Below are positions 11,722 to 22,972 of a stretch of 64,000 bases of DNA, piece after piece. Source of the stretch: Pezicula radicicola (lineage: Eukaryota; Ascomycota; Leotiomycetes; Helotiales; Dermateaceae); contig PDUO01000070.1 of assembly GCA_003008705.1 (NCBI GenBank), forward strand, positions 156,687 through 220,686. The letters are read 5' to 3'. A program made the position numbers and the translations under genes. Below the pieces are notes generated by a model, which saw nothing but the letters and a program-made list of their open reading frames with translations, made no database searches and was not told the origin of the DNA. The first letter of the stretch is position 1. Each line of letters begins with the position of its first letter.

Positions 11722-14089
11722 ACAGGAGGTCTATAAGACTAACAAATACCATTATATCACAAGACACACTGTTCATTCACGCAAAAGCTACACGGCTCCG
11801 TCTTGATCCAAGAACTGATTAGCAGCTTCTTAGAAGTTGCTATCACACGGCGCATTTTTAAATAAATGATGAATATAGATGAACCTACGAGGCCATTGAG
11901 AAAAATCCGAGCTAAGTTTCCGGCTTATGAGTGAACAGCTACAGACTGAGAACTCACCTCCTGTAGCTCAAGCGCACCACTCTCAAGAGAAGTTTATGTG
12001 AGCTATTTAGATATGGAAGCAAAAAATAACATGACCCAGACTAATTACCAGACAACAAGAAACACCACCAAATTGGTTCGATATTGGGCAATATACTGCC
12101 AATATTTGAACCCGATTGAACATCTACCTTGGATGTTGACCTCCATTTATGGTTCTGCTGTTCCACGCCAAGCGGATATAACGATACGAACGAAGACGTG
12201 GCTCTAGGCATTCCAAGCAACTATGCTATCTGCCCTCGCACAAGCAGTCACACCCTTATGTCAACTTCGCATGCATCATTCATCGGGCCAGTTCATATTG
12301 CAGACCGCAACGGCGTTCGATCTTCAACAGGATCTGCTAAGCGTAATCCCTCCTTCGGCCTTCGTTTTCGACCAAATCTGCTGTGTATGAGGACCATCTG
12401 CTACCACCCACACCCTGGACAGTAGAGCCATATTTGTATAGGAATAGGATCTGCGTATGATATTGGGATGGAATTGTTCGAATCGAGAAAGGGAATCGAG
12501 GCCGCGTTCGAACGAGGAGCGTCGGCATTGTTCGGTGTCTATGGGTGACGATACAAGGCCTTTGGCCGTGGTAGGTCTACTTATGGACGAATTCTTGCCA
12601 TACTACCTCCGCGACTACAAAAGTATATGCGGTATTCTGGTCATCGGTGTTATTGTTGTTATGATGAGTACAGTAGAGGTTGTTGCTTGAAGCTTTACGC
12701 GATGCTTTCTCAGGACTAGCGCTATATCATGTGACCTAGTTACGCCGTCCAAGTTCGAACTCAAAAGCTTCCTCACTTCCTAAGCAAACAATATATTGCT
12801 TTCATTTTCAGAAATATTTTCCTTGTCTTGTTGAGGATCTTAGACCTTACAATGCGATTGTTATACTTGTTGCCTTATAAGTTCAAGAGCTTGCAAGACT
12901 GATTACCAGAACGCACTTCCTATTGAAACCGTCCATTGGAGAAGAAAGCTGCTGCTGAAAGCCGCTGGGGTCTTCTACTTCACTTCCTGCAAGACATTGG
13001 GAAAGTTGGTGGAATGTATAGTTGTGGAAGTTCCAGGCTACAAGCCTCTGAAAAATGGGTTCCATATGTACAGTACCATCCTTAGCACGCCTCTATTCCT
13101 GCCCCAAGTCCCTAGCCCGCGGGCGAAGCAAATCTCGTCCGGCACACCCGCTACTCGTCACTTCTGCCATACGAGGAGACACAAATATGCCTTTAAAACC
13201 TACTAGTACTTGGTTAATGCATGCATGAAGCATGGCAAACGCATTCGTACTCACTCAAGGAAGCTAACAATATGAGGCGCCCGAGTTCTACATCCTACCC
13301 TGCCTTAAATCATCTGTACTTCCATTCTTGGTGTTCCGTGGAAAGTCCATGCTAAAACAGGACCGTTATTTGGATCCTCCCAAGGCTTTGCTTGTATCGA
13401 CAATGTCTACTATCGACGCGAACGAGCTTGGATCGCTAGATTGCTTTTTGCTATCTTAACCCTTGCGACCCAGGCTACAACTCGACAACTCGAACAGCTG
13501 AAGAAAGCCTTTACTACTAGCACGGTAAATTTGGGAAGCAATCCTCCTCATATTTGGCTCAGGTGTCACTTTTCCACTTGCTGACTCGAACCGTCAAATG
13601 AACCATATACTAAGGAGAGTCCTCGGAGCCATGGGCTCATTATTAATTTATCCGTCCAGGGAACGAGTCATTTATCTATTGTAAAGAAACTCAGAGTTCT
13701 GCGCTAAACCTTTCGTTCCTATGTGGATCCAAGACTCACAGATATCCAAGTATCCGGGACAGCAATTTTCTAACCAATAGCTCAGGAGTAGGATATTAGC
13801 ACCTTGGTGATCCATCTCTTTACAATCCGTCAAGAGTTGTGGTAACTACAAAGTAGAAATGGCAGGCCTACGGGACTGCCGCTCGTAATCATTGGTTAAC
13901 GAATGACTGCCAGTACAGTGTGGTCGGCAGATATCTTGACAGACAACGCGATCAGTATATCAGCGAATCCTCGAATTTGCCAGCATTCGGCAGTAATAAT
14001 CAAGGAAATCGGTTTCCATTAACCCTAGACGTACTGGAATACTCAAACTCGTACTTGTAGTCGGTGCTTCAGATAACCCTAGCGATACC
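11722..14089. other. Long intergenic region without a supported gene
   Basis: Short frames (11998-12207, 12457-12690, 12997-13206) show no domain. One 83-codon open stretch near 13320-13570 is unremarkable. I see no RNA gene or clear repeat. Confidence 0.4.
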
Positions 14090-14548
14090 AATGGCCCTGC
14101 CTATCGCCCGCCGCTAGGTCTAGTCCATCTGTAACAGCTAGTCTGCATTGTATTTTCCACTCTTAACCTCAGAGTTTACACTAACGATAACCAATCCTCT
14201 TACTTTCTGCAGCATGATCACAATGTCTTAAAGCCGGCCGCGACGTGCGAAGATGGAGTCTACTTTCGCCTGTCGGCCACCGATGCCGAGCTACAGCTTT
14301 ATCCGATCGAGAAAGACAATGGAGATGTTGAAATCGCTGAAATCGAGCCCACAATTGAAGCGGCGGCTTAGGTGAACCCGTGCACGTCCTCGATGCGGGA
14401 ATGCACAACACTATCGGGATGACGTTCAGCACCATTACTGTAGAGATGACATCTACAAACGACCTCCCGTATGATAGTTTGATTGGCATACTCCCGTCCC
14501 CAGAAGATTCTATGGACCTGGATGCAATGCAAAGGGGTACCAAATAAG
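14090..14548 (+). pseudogene. Possible decayed two-exon gene, unknown family
   Basis: A convincing intron runs from GTAACAG (about 14131) through an ACTAACG branch site to a pyrimidine-rich TTTCTGCAG at about 14212. The next frame is open (HDHNVLKPAATCEDGVYFRL onward) until TAG near 14370. A second frame that looks equally coding (GEPVHVLDAGMHNTIGMTFS onward) then runs to TAA near 14548. One frameshift would join them. No family is recognised. It may be a relic, or two exons of a gene I have not modelled correctly. Confidence 0.3.
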
Positions 14549-15242
14549 GTACTTGACCGAGCCAGTTAAATAAATTCAAGTTACGAGGGTAGCTCAGGGT
14601 ATTGTTCTTCTCCAAGGGACGGGTGAAGCAAATAACGAGAGCGCTGACTCGTGTACTGTAAATACAGACGTCCCGACAAGCAACGACAAGCAAAGTCGAA
14701 AACGCAGTTTCTTTTACCTATCTCAACAGTAAGAGCAGCTAGATCGAATCTGCCTTAGTGGCGAATCGGGCAACCACTTTTCAACTGTCGTCACCAATGC
14801 GACGTTGAGTATTAAATATCTTGCTGAAGATCTCTATCTCCACCGAGGGTTGAGTCCTTGACAGGCTCCGTACTTCTGCTTCAAGACGTTTGCATTTCAG
14901 TTCTCTGTGGTTTTTTCCCGCAATCCTAATGTCCGATTATGGTGACATTGGTGTACATGGTAAGCTTCAGGAGGTGACTGACTCGTGTCTTTGTGTGGTC
15001 TTTTTAAGGCTAGTAGCGTTTCCAGTTCAGTTAGTGGATCACTCACCAACCCTGCACTATGAATTCTTAGCGAGATTCACTACCCGGGTAGTCGTTGAAA
15101 ACGTCAGAACACCCCGCAATCTCTATGCTCAAAAAAGTGCAATTACATCTGTAGTCTTTCTTGACAGTTCGGAGTCTCGTGCGGATTTGTTTGTCCTTAA
15201 GTTTTTCAATACTTGGTGGAACATAAGCTTGAAGCGGACAAA
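14549..15242. other. Upstream region of the acyl-CoA ligase gene
   Basis: No supported gene. A mini-frame at 14929 starts ATG and runs into a GTAAGC-type site, but has no continuation I can follow. Confidence 0.3.
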
Positions 15243-17075
15243 ATGCCTTCCAAAATCCCTCAAATAAAGATTCCCAAGACAGATATCTGGAGCACGCTAT
15301 TCGACCGGACTGAAAAGCCGTTCCCAGATAATCAGAGTAAGACGTCAGCATTTTCCTACTTCTGGATACAAATACTAAGAAAGAAGCAGTCATCTATCAA
15401 TGCTCGACGACAAACCGGAATTATACGTGGGCTCAACTCAAGAAAACTACAGAACAGATCGGTTCAGGTCTTAGAAACCACTGGTCTTGGAAGAAGGGAG
15501 ATGTTTTGGCATTGTTCTCGGCGAATTGTATCGATACACCAGCTGTAACATGGGGCTGCCACTGGGCTGGAGGAGTTGTCTCGCCGGCAAATCCTGCATA
15601 TACTGCTGGCGAACTTACTCACCATCTGAAGGATTGCGGTGCCAGAGTTCTTTTTACCCAGAAGGCTCTTCTTCCTACTGCTCTGAAAGCAACTGCTGCT
15701 GCGGGTATTGCAAAGGAAAACATAGTCCTTATTGGAGAAGAGCGTGATGCAAGTGGCCAGTTTAAATATTTTACCGATATAATAGATGGCAAGCCGGCTG
15801 GGCAGAGGCCGGAAATAATTCCGGACAAGGACCTTTCCTTCTTGGTGTATTCTTCTGGAACGACGGGACTTCCTAAGGGAGTTATGCTCACGCACGCTAA
15901 TATTGTGTCAAATCTATTCATGATCACCAGTTGCGAGGGAGAGTTTTTGAAGTGGAACAGAGATAAGGTTATGTCAGTGTTGCCATACTACCACATCTAT
16001 GGTAAGGAATCTCACAAATGCTGGTAACTGTAGTGCGCTCGCGGGGCTACAATGCTAACTCAAGTTACCACAGGACTCCAGATTCTCATGCACATGCCTG
16101 CTTACATCGGTGTCACAACCATTGTTATGCCTCGTTTCAATCTCGAGTCTTTCTGTTCTCTCATCCAAGAACATCGCATGACATATGCCTATGTTGCACC
16201 ACCCATCATCCTCCACTTAGCCAAATCCGACGTCGTTTCACAATACGACTTGTCATCGCTTAAGACCATCGTCTCTGGGGCAGCACCGCTGGCGAAAGAT
16301 CTCATCTACGCGGTACATGAGAGACTCGGGATTGAAATCAAGCAAGCTTATGGACTAAGTGAAACAAGTCCAGCTACACATATTCAAGTAAGCCTCACTA
16401 AACGGCAGCCCTTCCCTTGCCCGACCCCCTTTCCTCTAGATCATTTCTAACTCAGAAGCATAGAAAAAATGGAACAGCGGCGTCGGGTCTGTCGGTCCAG
16501 CCCTCCCCAACCAGATAATAAAATTCATGTCGGCAGACGAAACCGAAGTCGCAGCCGGAAAAGAAGGAGAAATCTGGGTCAAAGGTCCCAATATCTTCCT
16601 AGGCTACCATAACAATCCCTCCGCAACAGCCTCCTCCATAACACCCGATGGATACTTTAAAACAGGAGATATCGGCTATGAAGACGAGGATGGAAATTTG
16701 TTTATCACTGATCGGGTTAAGGAATTGATAAAATACAAAGGTTTTCAAGTAGCTCCGGCTGAACTTGAAGGTATTTTAGCTTCGAACGAGATTGTTAATG
16801 ATGTTGCTGTTGTTGGAGTAATGGATGAAGCGAGTGCGACGGAGGTTCCATTGGCCTTCATTGTTGCTAAGCCGGGTGTGGAGAAGAGTAGGGAGAATGC
16901 GGAGAGTATTGTTAAGTGGTTAGATAGTAAGGTTGCTGGACATAAGAGGTTGAGGGGTGGTATAAAGTGGATTAATGAGATCCCTAAGAGTGCTAGTGGG
17001 AAGATTTTGAGGAGGGTTCTTAAGGATCTTTTGGTGGAGGAAAAGAAGAAGGAGGGTTTGAGGGCTAAGTTGTGA
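15243..17075 (+). CDS. 4-coumarate-CoA-ligase-like acyl-CoA synthetase, peroxisomal (PTS1)
   Basis: Four exons, 15243..15336, 15387..16001, 16074..16387 and 16464..17075, join in frame to 544 residues, normal for the family. Exon 2 carries the AMP-binding signature YSSGTTGLPKGVMLTH. Exon 3 carries YGLSETSP. Exon 4 carries GYFKTGDIGY, the hinge DRVKELIKYKGFQVAPAELE and the C-terminal catalytic Lys region PKSASGKILRR. The reaction is ATP-dependent adenylation and CoA thioesterification of a carboxylic acid; the substrate cannot be read from sequence. The last three residues are AKL, a type 1 peroxisomal targeting signal, so a role in beta-oxidation-like metabolism is likely. The exon 2 acceptor is a tandem AAGCAG, giving Thr-Val or Ile at the joint. 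Confidence 0.93.
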
Positions 17076-20000
17076 GGTTTGGTGGATTTTTGGATACCCC
17101 TTGGTTTATCTGCTTGAGTAAATGTCGTGTTGATGTTTGGGTGAGTGTACATACTGGGGTATAGTGTTTATAACGCCTCTCGATTGAGCGCCATTGAGTC
17201 TGTATAACCTCACCGAATACTCTTCTCGATAACCTAAACTTTAATGTTCTACTCGTCGAAGATTGGGATGATGAAGTATAGCAATCTATTATGTTAGAAT
17301 GATGCTAAATACTACTTAGATCAAAAGACTATTGATCAGAAATTTTAGACTATAATAGAAGAGTGCCAAGTAACGATATGGAGATTGTAAAACAGTGAAG
17401 AACTGTTCGCTTCTTATATTATAAACGTGTGATTATTGAAACCCAACAAAAAGATTATAGCTGCAATGCTAACAGCTTTTCTTACCTACTGATAAGTAAA
17501 CCTATTCCTAGAGCCAATTTGCAGTTGAGTTCTAGTACTAGCAGAGTAGGGAAAACTGTATTGTTGATACAATACACCTATTGTCTTCAACTGATATACG
17601 TCTTTGCTACTTCTGTGATCGTGTAATAGCTTGTGGCGATAAAACCATGGATCCGGAGAGTAGATTATTGGATCTTGGTATTGCGATATGTCTAGTTGAG
17701 AACCTATTCGCTATGGGGAGTATGGAGTGTCTTGAAGTGAAAAAGATCGAGGATTTTGTTCGAGTATAGAGCTTCCAGGTGAGGTGCACAAGGTGGAGGT
17801 GGGTTTGGAGTATAGCAGCCGTTGTCTGATTGACTTGAGATGATACTTAAACTGGTTATGATATTTCTTTTGTTGGTGTTGTCTGATAGATATGTTAGAG
17901 GGTAAAAAGTATCGACTTAAACTGATACGATTAAGATCTTGCAGATGTAGTAAATTCGAAAGTCTGACTCAGACTGCGGTGTCTCTTAACCAGAAAATAG
18001 TTTTGGCGTATATAACGATGCTTGTTGTTTATGACAATGCTCTGAAAAGACCGTTTCAAAGAAAAGAAATTAGAAACAAGAAGTTGAGATGAACATAAAC
18101 ATCGGTGCATCTTTCGAAAAGTTCTATGGATTTTTCGACTGAAAATCTGTATTTGGTTGTATACTCAAAGGTCCTGGGATAGAGATACGAAGAAGTGTTG
18201 TACTGAGTAGACATCTCAAAGGTAAGACTAATTTGACCACGGAAGTAGCATGACCGAGGGTCAAAATTCACCAAAACAGACACCACTCACAATTGCGACC
18301 CTGTTGCCAAATATACCAGTATTGCCACTCAGTTCAGAAACCATGAATCTTGATTATATTCAGTTCATGCCACAGATGAGCCGACGGCATTATTCTGGCA
18401 GTCAATTTCTAAGCGGTTCCCATATATTTAGACTGTTTCTCCGATGTTATACAAGTCGTTTATGCATGATTCAGTACTCTCTCTCGTTTGTGTATATATA
18501 CTCTCATTTTCCTACCTATATAGAAAACAAGCAACTATCCATTGACTTCCGATCCATATATTCGTCAATATTTTCTCCCATTTAGCAACAGACCCAAAAA
18601 AACAATATTAAACCTCACTATCAAGAAGGCCCGAGTCTTGAGCCCTAATACATCCCTCGATATCTATAGCCGAACATTACCAAACCTTCTACCTTCTTGA
18701 AATTAATTATCTTGCAGACCGTTGGGCTGGGTTTGTGTTGTGATTCGTCGCGCCATTGTGGCCCAATTGAAAAGAGTTAATATGGAAGTAAGTCTTTTAT
18801 TGGCTGCGCTGGTGGTGTTATTGAGTTCTAGCATGTTGACAAACTGACAACTATTCGACCTGCATGCAGTGATCTACGGCATGCATGAAGTTTGCAGGAG
18901 TGTTGCAGTAGAACTATATGTACTGTATGCAGGGTGTAGTTCGTGGAGATGGATACGTTTTTGTGTCTAAGAGGAAGCGCTGTGAATACTTTTGCTTCTA
19001 GCAACACAGAACTGGCAATACTCTAAACTTTGGTTTACATGGTCTTTCGAATTGGACTTTGCGAATTGCATTGTGGAAAATTACAGCCTCGTCAGTTTCT
19101 TTTGGCTAGCAAAGGATGGCACTTAACCATTAGAGAGGCAAACATAAACTCCTGTGAGATGCAATAAGAAGAGTTTGCAGATATCTTGCCATTTCTTCCG
19201 ATTTGCCAAATCTACGTTACGGTTGTATTATCTCTGTGCTTTATAATACCCGTTGATGACAATATTGGTTCGTGGGTTTAGCCACTTCCCAGAAATAGAA
19301 TGCTAGGGACAACGCACCGAGCCTGCGAGTTGAGAGAAGCCACGAACTCAACATTCACTGAGATTTTCCTCATGGAAGTTTCTCCGTTTCCGTCAATAGA
19401 AGAACTTACAACTTCAACTGATGTGCTCATAGGCTCTACGGTTAGATGATCCGAAAATGTTCTGTTTCTTCAACAGCATCCAAACGCCACAGAATTTACT
19501 TTCTGTGCGGCGCAGAAGTCTAACGAGGAAGATATCCGTTGTAGATTATTGATGATAGGCTATGGCAAAGCAACGAAGATGCCAAGAGATGTAAATGATT
19601 CCAAGATGTTAGGTGGTGTGACAGCCACAGATAGACACCGACATACTTTGGAAGGACGTGATTGTTGTTGCGAACAAACGAAGTGAAAATGAGGTGGTAA
19701 TCAGATGAAAATCCTTGAACGAAAAGTAAAGCTAACCTAGGTTCTGAGCGCACTAGAGCGCGTGAGAATCGGTGACATATCCTCCGTATTTCCTAATTGG
19801 GATGGAACGTTTTCTCGAAGGTCATGCAAGAATTTCGAAGTCCATCGACCATCCCTGTATGCGATGCCTGACTTGCATCTTCGATAGTGTTTTAATCTAA
19901 TCGGTGGAAGTTTATTTGCCGAGGAACTCATGGTTCTCCGTGTCGTCGGGATGCTCGATCTAAGCCTAGAACGTAGACGAGGTACATGGTGCGGCTACCA

Positions 20001-20240
20001 TTGTACGACCCCCACAACGTGACTTGAGGAAATCTTGGGGACTTGCGGGGAAGCATTGGCAAGCTTATCTGCAATTGGCATACGACTGTGCCCCTGTCAG
20101 TCTGCCTTCCCTATTGCGATTTGTTTGTTTCGGGCCGCTTACCCTACAACAAGACCTGATGCTGGTCGGCTATGGACGTCGATTTTCTTTGCGTGAAATT
20201 GATGAGTAGAGAGGCCAGGATTGCTATATGGAGGGGAGGG
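17076..20240. other. Long intergenic region without a supported gene
   Basis: Moderately AT-rich. Frames at 17429-17769, 18250-18585 and 19520-19931 show no domain or splice pattern. I see nothing that I can call in it. Confidence 0.4.
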
Positions 20241-20248
20241 GTATAAGG
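20241..20248 (+). promoter_or_regulatory. TATA box of the sugar transporter gene
   Basis: GTATAAGG sits about 145 bases before the ATG at 20387 and is followed by a C/T-rich leader (CTTTCTCC, TTCTTCACTCTTCAG). Confidence 0.5.
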
Positions 20249-20386
20249 ACCTTTGTTCTTTCTCCATGCGATATTCTTCACTCTTCAGTCAGCTTCTCTA
20301 CAAGTCTTCTCCAGCAAGACTTTGTTTTCCCGTTCGCGGCGACGTGAAATTGTATTGTTATCGAGAATCGAGTCGTAGTGGCAACC

Positions 20387-22166
20387 ATGTCAGAAGAAAA
20401 GACCCACGGCGTTCAGCAGGTGCTGTCCCCTGAGCCAGTATGTATATTATTGAAGAATTTGTCGAAACAGAAGCTGATATTATTCTCAGGAAGTTGAGAA
20501 AGATCACGTTAATACCATTATCGTCACTGGCAATGAGGCTTTCCAACAGGCTCTCCTCAAGGAGCCACCGAAACCACGAAGTGGAATTTCAATCTACTTG
20601 TACTGCTGCTGCATTGTTGGGTTTTTCTGCTCGACTATGGTAGGTACTTACGAATTTACGAAGCGTGTAGATTATTAACTTTGTGGTTCTCATAGAACGG
20701 CTACGATGGATCCCTTCTTAATTCGTTGCTTGAGAGTAAGGATTTCCTTGCCGAGTATCACGGTGCTACTTCTGGTATCTGGCCGGGTATTGTCACCAAT
20801 ATGTACACCATCGGAGGAGTCTGTGCTCTTCCATTTATTGGCCCTGCTATTGACACTTGGGGTCGTCGTGCTGGTATGTTCATTGGATCAGTTGCTGTTG
20901 TTGTCGGTACGGTCATCATGGGAACTGCTGTCAAGCACTCGAGTATTGGACAGTTCGAAGCTGGTCGCTTTTTTGTGGGATATGGTGTCACGATTGCTTG
21001 CGCTGCTGGACCCATGTATGTCGTCGAGGTTTCTCACCCAGCGTACCGCGGAATCGTTGGTGCTTTCTATAATACCTGGTGGTTCACCGGTTCCATCCTT
21101 TCCAGTGGTGTTACTCGCGGCACACAAAACCTTCCAGGTCATTCATCTTGGATGACGACTCTGTGGTTCCAACTTCTATTCCCTAGTTTGGTCTGCATTG
21201 GTGCTTTCTTCCTTCCGGAGTCCCCAAGATGGCTCTACGTCAATGGCAAAGTCGACCAGGCAAAGTCAATGCTCGCCAGGTTTCACGGAGAGGGCAATCC
21301 TGATTCCGTCTGGGTATCATTCCAACTCCAGGAATATGAGGAGTACCTTGAACTCGATGGCTCTGACAAGAGATGGTGGGATTATCGTGCGCTGTTCAAG
21401 AACCGCAACTCTTGGTACAGACTCTTCTGCAACTGCTCCGTTCAGGCTATGGGTCAAGAGGCTGGAAATTGTAAGTTTCCATGTATCGCATCAAATGATA
21501 TTTACTGATAAAACGACAGCCGTTCTGTCTTACTTCCAAGCTGCAGCTTTTGCCACCGCAGGCATCACTGATGAAGCTACCCAACACGATCTGACACTCG
21601 GCAATGCCTGCCAACAATTCTTTTTCGCCATGATTGGAGCAACACTAGTTGACAGAATCGGTCGTCGTCCCCTCCTTTTGTTCTCCAATTTGGCATGTTG
21701 CTTGACTTGGCTCTGCATGTGTATCGCCGCCTCGATCTTCGCGCACTCAGGAAAGACCAACGTCGCAGCTGGAAACGCCACACTCGCTTTCCAGTTCATT
21801 TTCGGTGCCGTCTACTCCATCGGCTTCACACCACTCCAAGCTTTGTACCCTGTCGAAGTCCTCTCCTTCGAGATGCGTGCCAAGGGAATGGCTTTCGGTT
21901 CTCTCGTAATGAATGTCGTCAGTATTTTCAATAACTACGTCTGGCCAGTTGTCCTAAAAAGAATTGCTTGGAAATCATTTATCATCTTCTGTGTCTGGTG
22001 CTTTGTCCAAGCAGGCATTATCTACCGCTGGATCCCCGAGACCAAGAACCGTACCTTGGAAGAACTGGACATCATCTTTAACTCGAAGACCCCGGTGAAG
22101 ACTTCGCTTCAGAAGAGGAAGATTGGCGTCACTGGTGCAGGTGATGTTGTAGAGTTTGATGAGTAA
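20387..22166 (+). CDS. MFS sugar transporter (lactose/hexose permease type)
   Basis: Four exons, 20387..20437, 20490..20639, 20696..21470 and 21520..22166, give 540 residues. The hallmarks of the sugar-porter family are in order: NGYDGSLLNSL after helix 1, DTWGRRAG, GRFFVGYGV, PESPRWLYVNGK before the central loop, DRIGRRPLLL, and PETKNRTLEELD at the C-terminus. About twelve hydrophobic segments are present. It is a plasma-membrane proton symporter or facilitator by family; the substrate is unassigned, with lactose-permease-like proteins the nearest in character. The first exon is only 17 codons, which fixes the start at MSEEKTHGVQQ. Confidence 0.93.
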
Positions 22167-22972
22167 ACGGATTGCTAGTGTATCGCGTGGCCTTAGAAAT
22201 TTTGAGGTTATTGCTTTACTGCGTAGATATTCTGTCATTATGTGTGGAAGTGTCTCGTAGCTATAAGGCAACGATGATGCTGAGGATTTGCTCTAAAGAT
22301 ATCGAGTTAACATAATACAACGAAGCGTATTACTTTGGGCTCTGATTGTTGCTTACCACCTCCTTACTTGCCCGCTACGTCTAATTTACCTAAGCACTCT
22401 GAAAAGCGCTTCCTGTAATGAACTAAAGATAAAAAGGAAAAGACCTAACGAGACTCGGTTAAGAAAGGGGGTAGTATCACGTGCCTTACATCTCGTCTCG
22501 GTTGCCTCCTTTAGGACTAGCTTTCGCCTGGCATGTTCAGCTGCGAAAGCTCTCAGAACTGTCCCCAACCATCAACAACGCCATCCCATTGCAACATTCT
22601 GCATCTTGATTCATCAACAGAGTCATAATTATTGCATTCTCCAATTGCAACCACACAATCGAAAAGCAAATGCGACAATTGCAGTTGGCGTGCAGATCTT
22701 GAGTCTGTCTTGGGATTGTGAGTCAGGCCGACGCGCTTCAAGTTGAAGCTTCCCGTTTCGAGCCAGGATACGGATAACAGTGGTGTAAGCTCTAGATTGC
22801 CAACAAGGAGTGATTTCAACTCAAGTATACCTTGGAAGCCAGCCTCCACTTTCAGTTTCCATTTCTCAGTACTCTCTCATTACCTTTCGCTCTTTCCTTG
22901 CTATCACTACACTAAGTCAACAGAGATTGAAACAAGCTATTGGCTGAAGTTTATCATCCATCAAAGACAATC
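22167..22972. other. Intergenic region, sugar transporter to ABC-F gene
   Basis: It holds the transporter 3' end and the promoter of the gene at 22973. No supported gene; the minus-strand frames at 22386-22849 look random. Confidence 0.4.

Noticed and set aside
14181..14693. 170-codon minus frame
   Set aside because: It lies opposite the better-supported plus-strand relic with a strong intron, and looks like its antisense shadow.
9643..17075. Reading the sulfotransferase-like, acyl-CoA ligase and UstYa genes as a metabolite cluster
   Set aside because: Spacing is wide, there is no synthase or regulator among them, and each has a plausible independent role.
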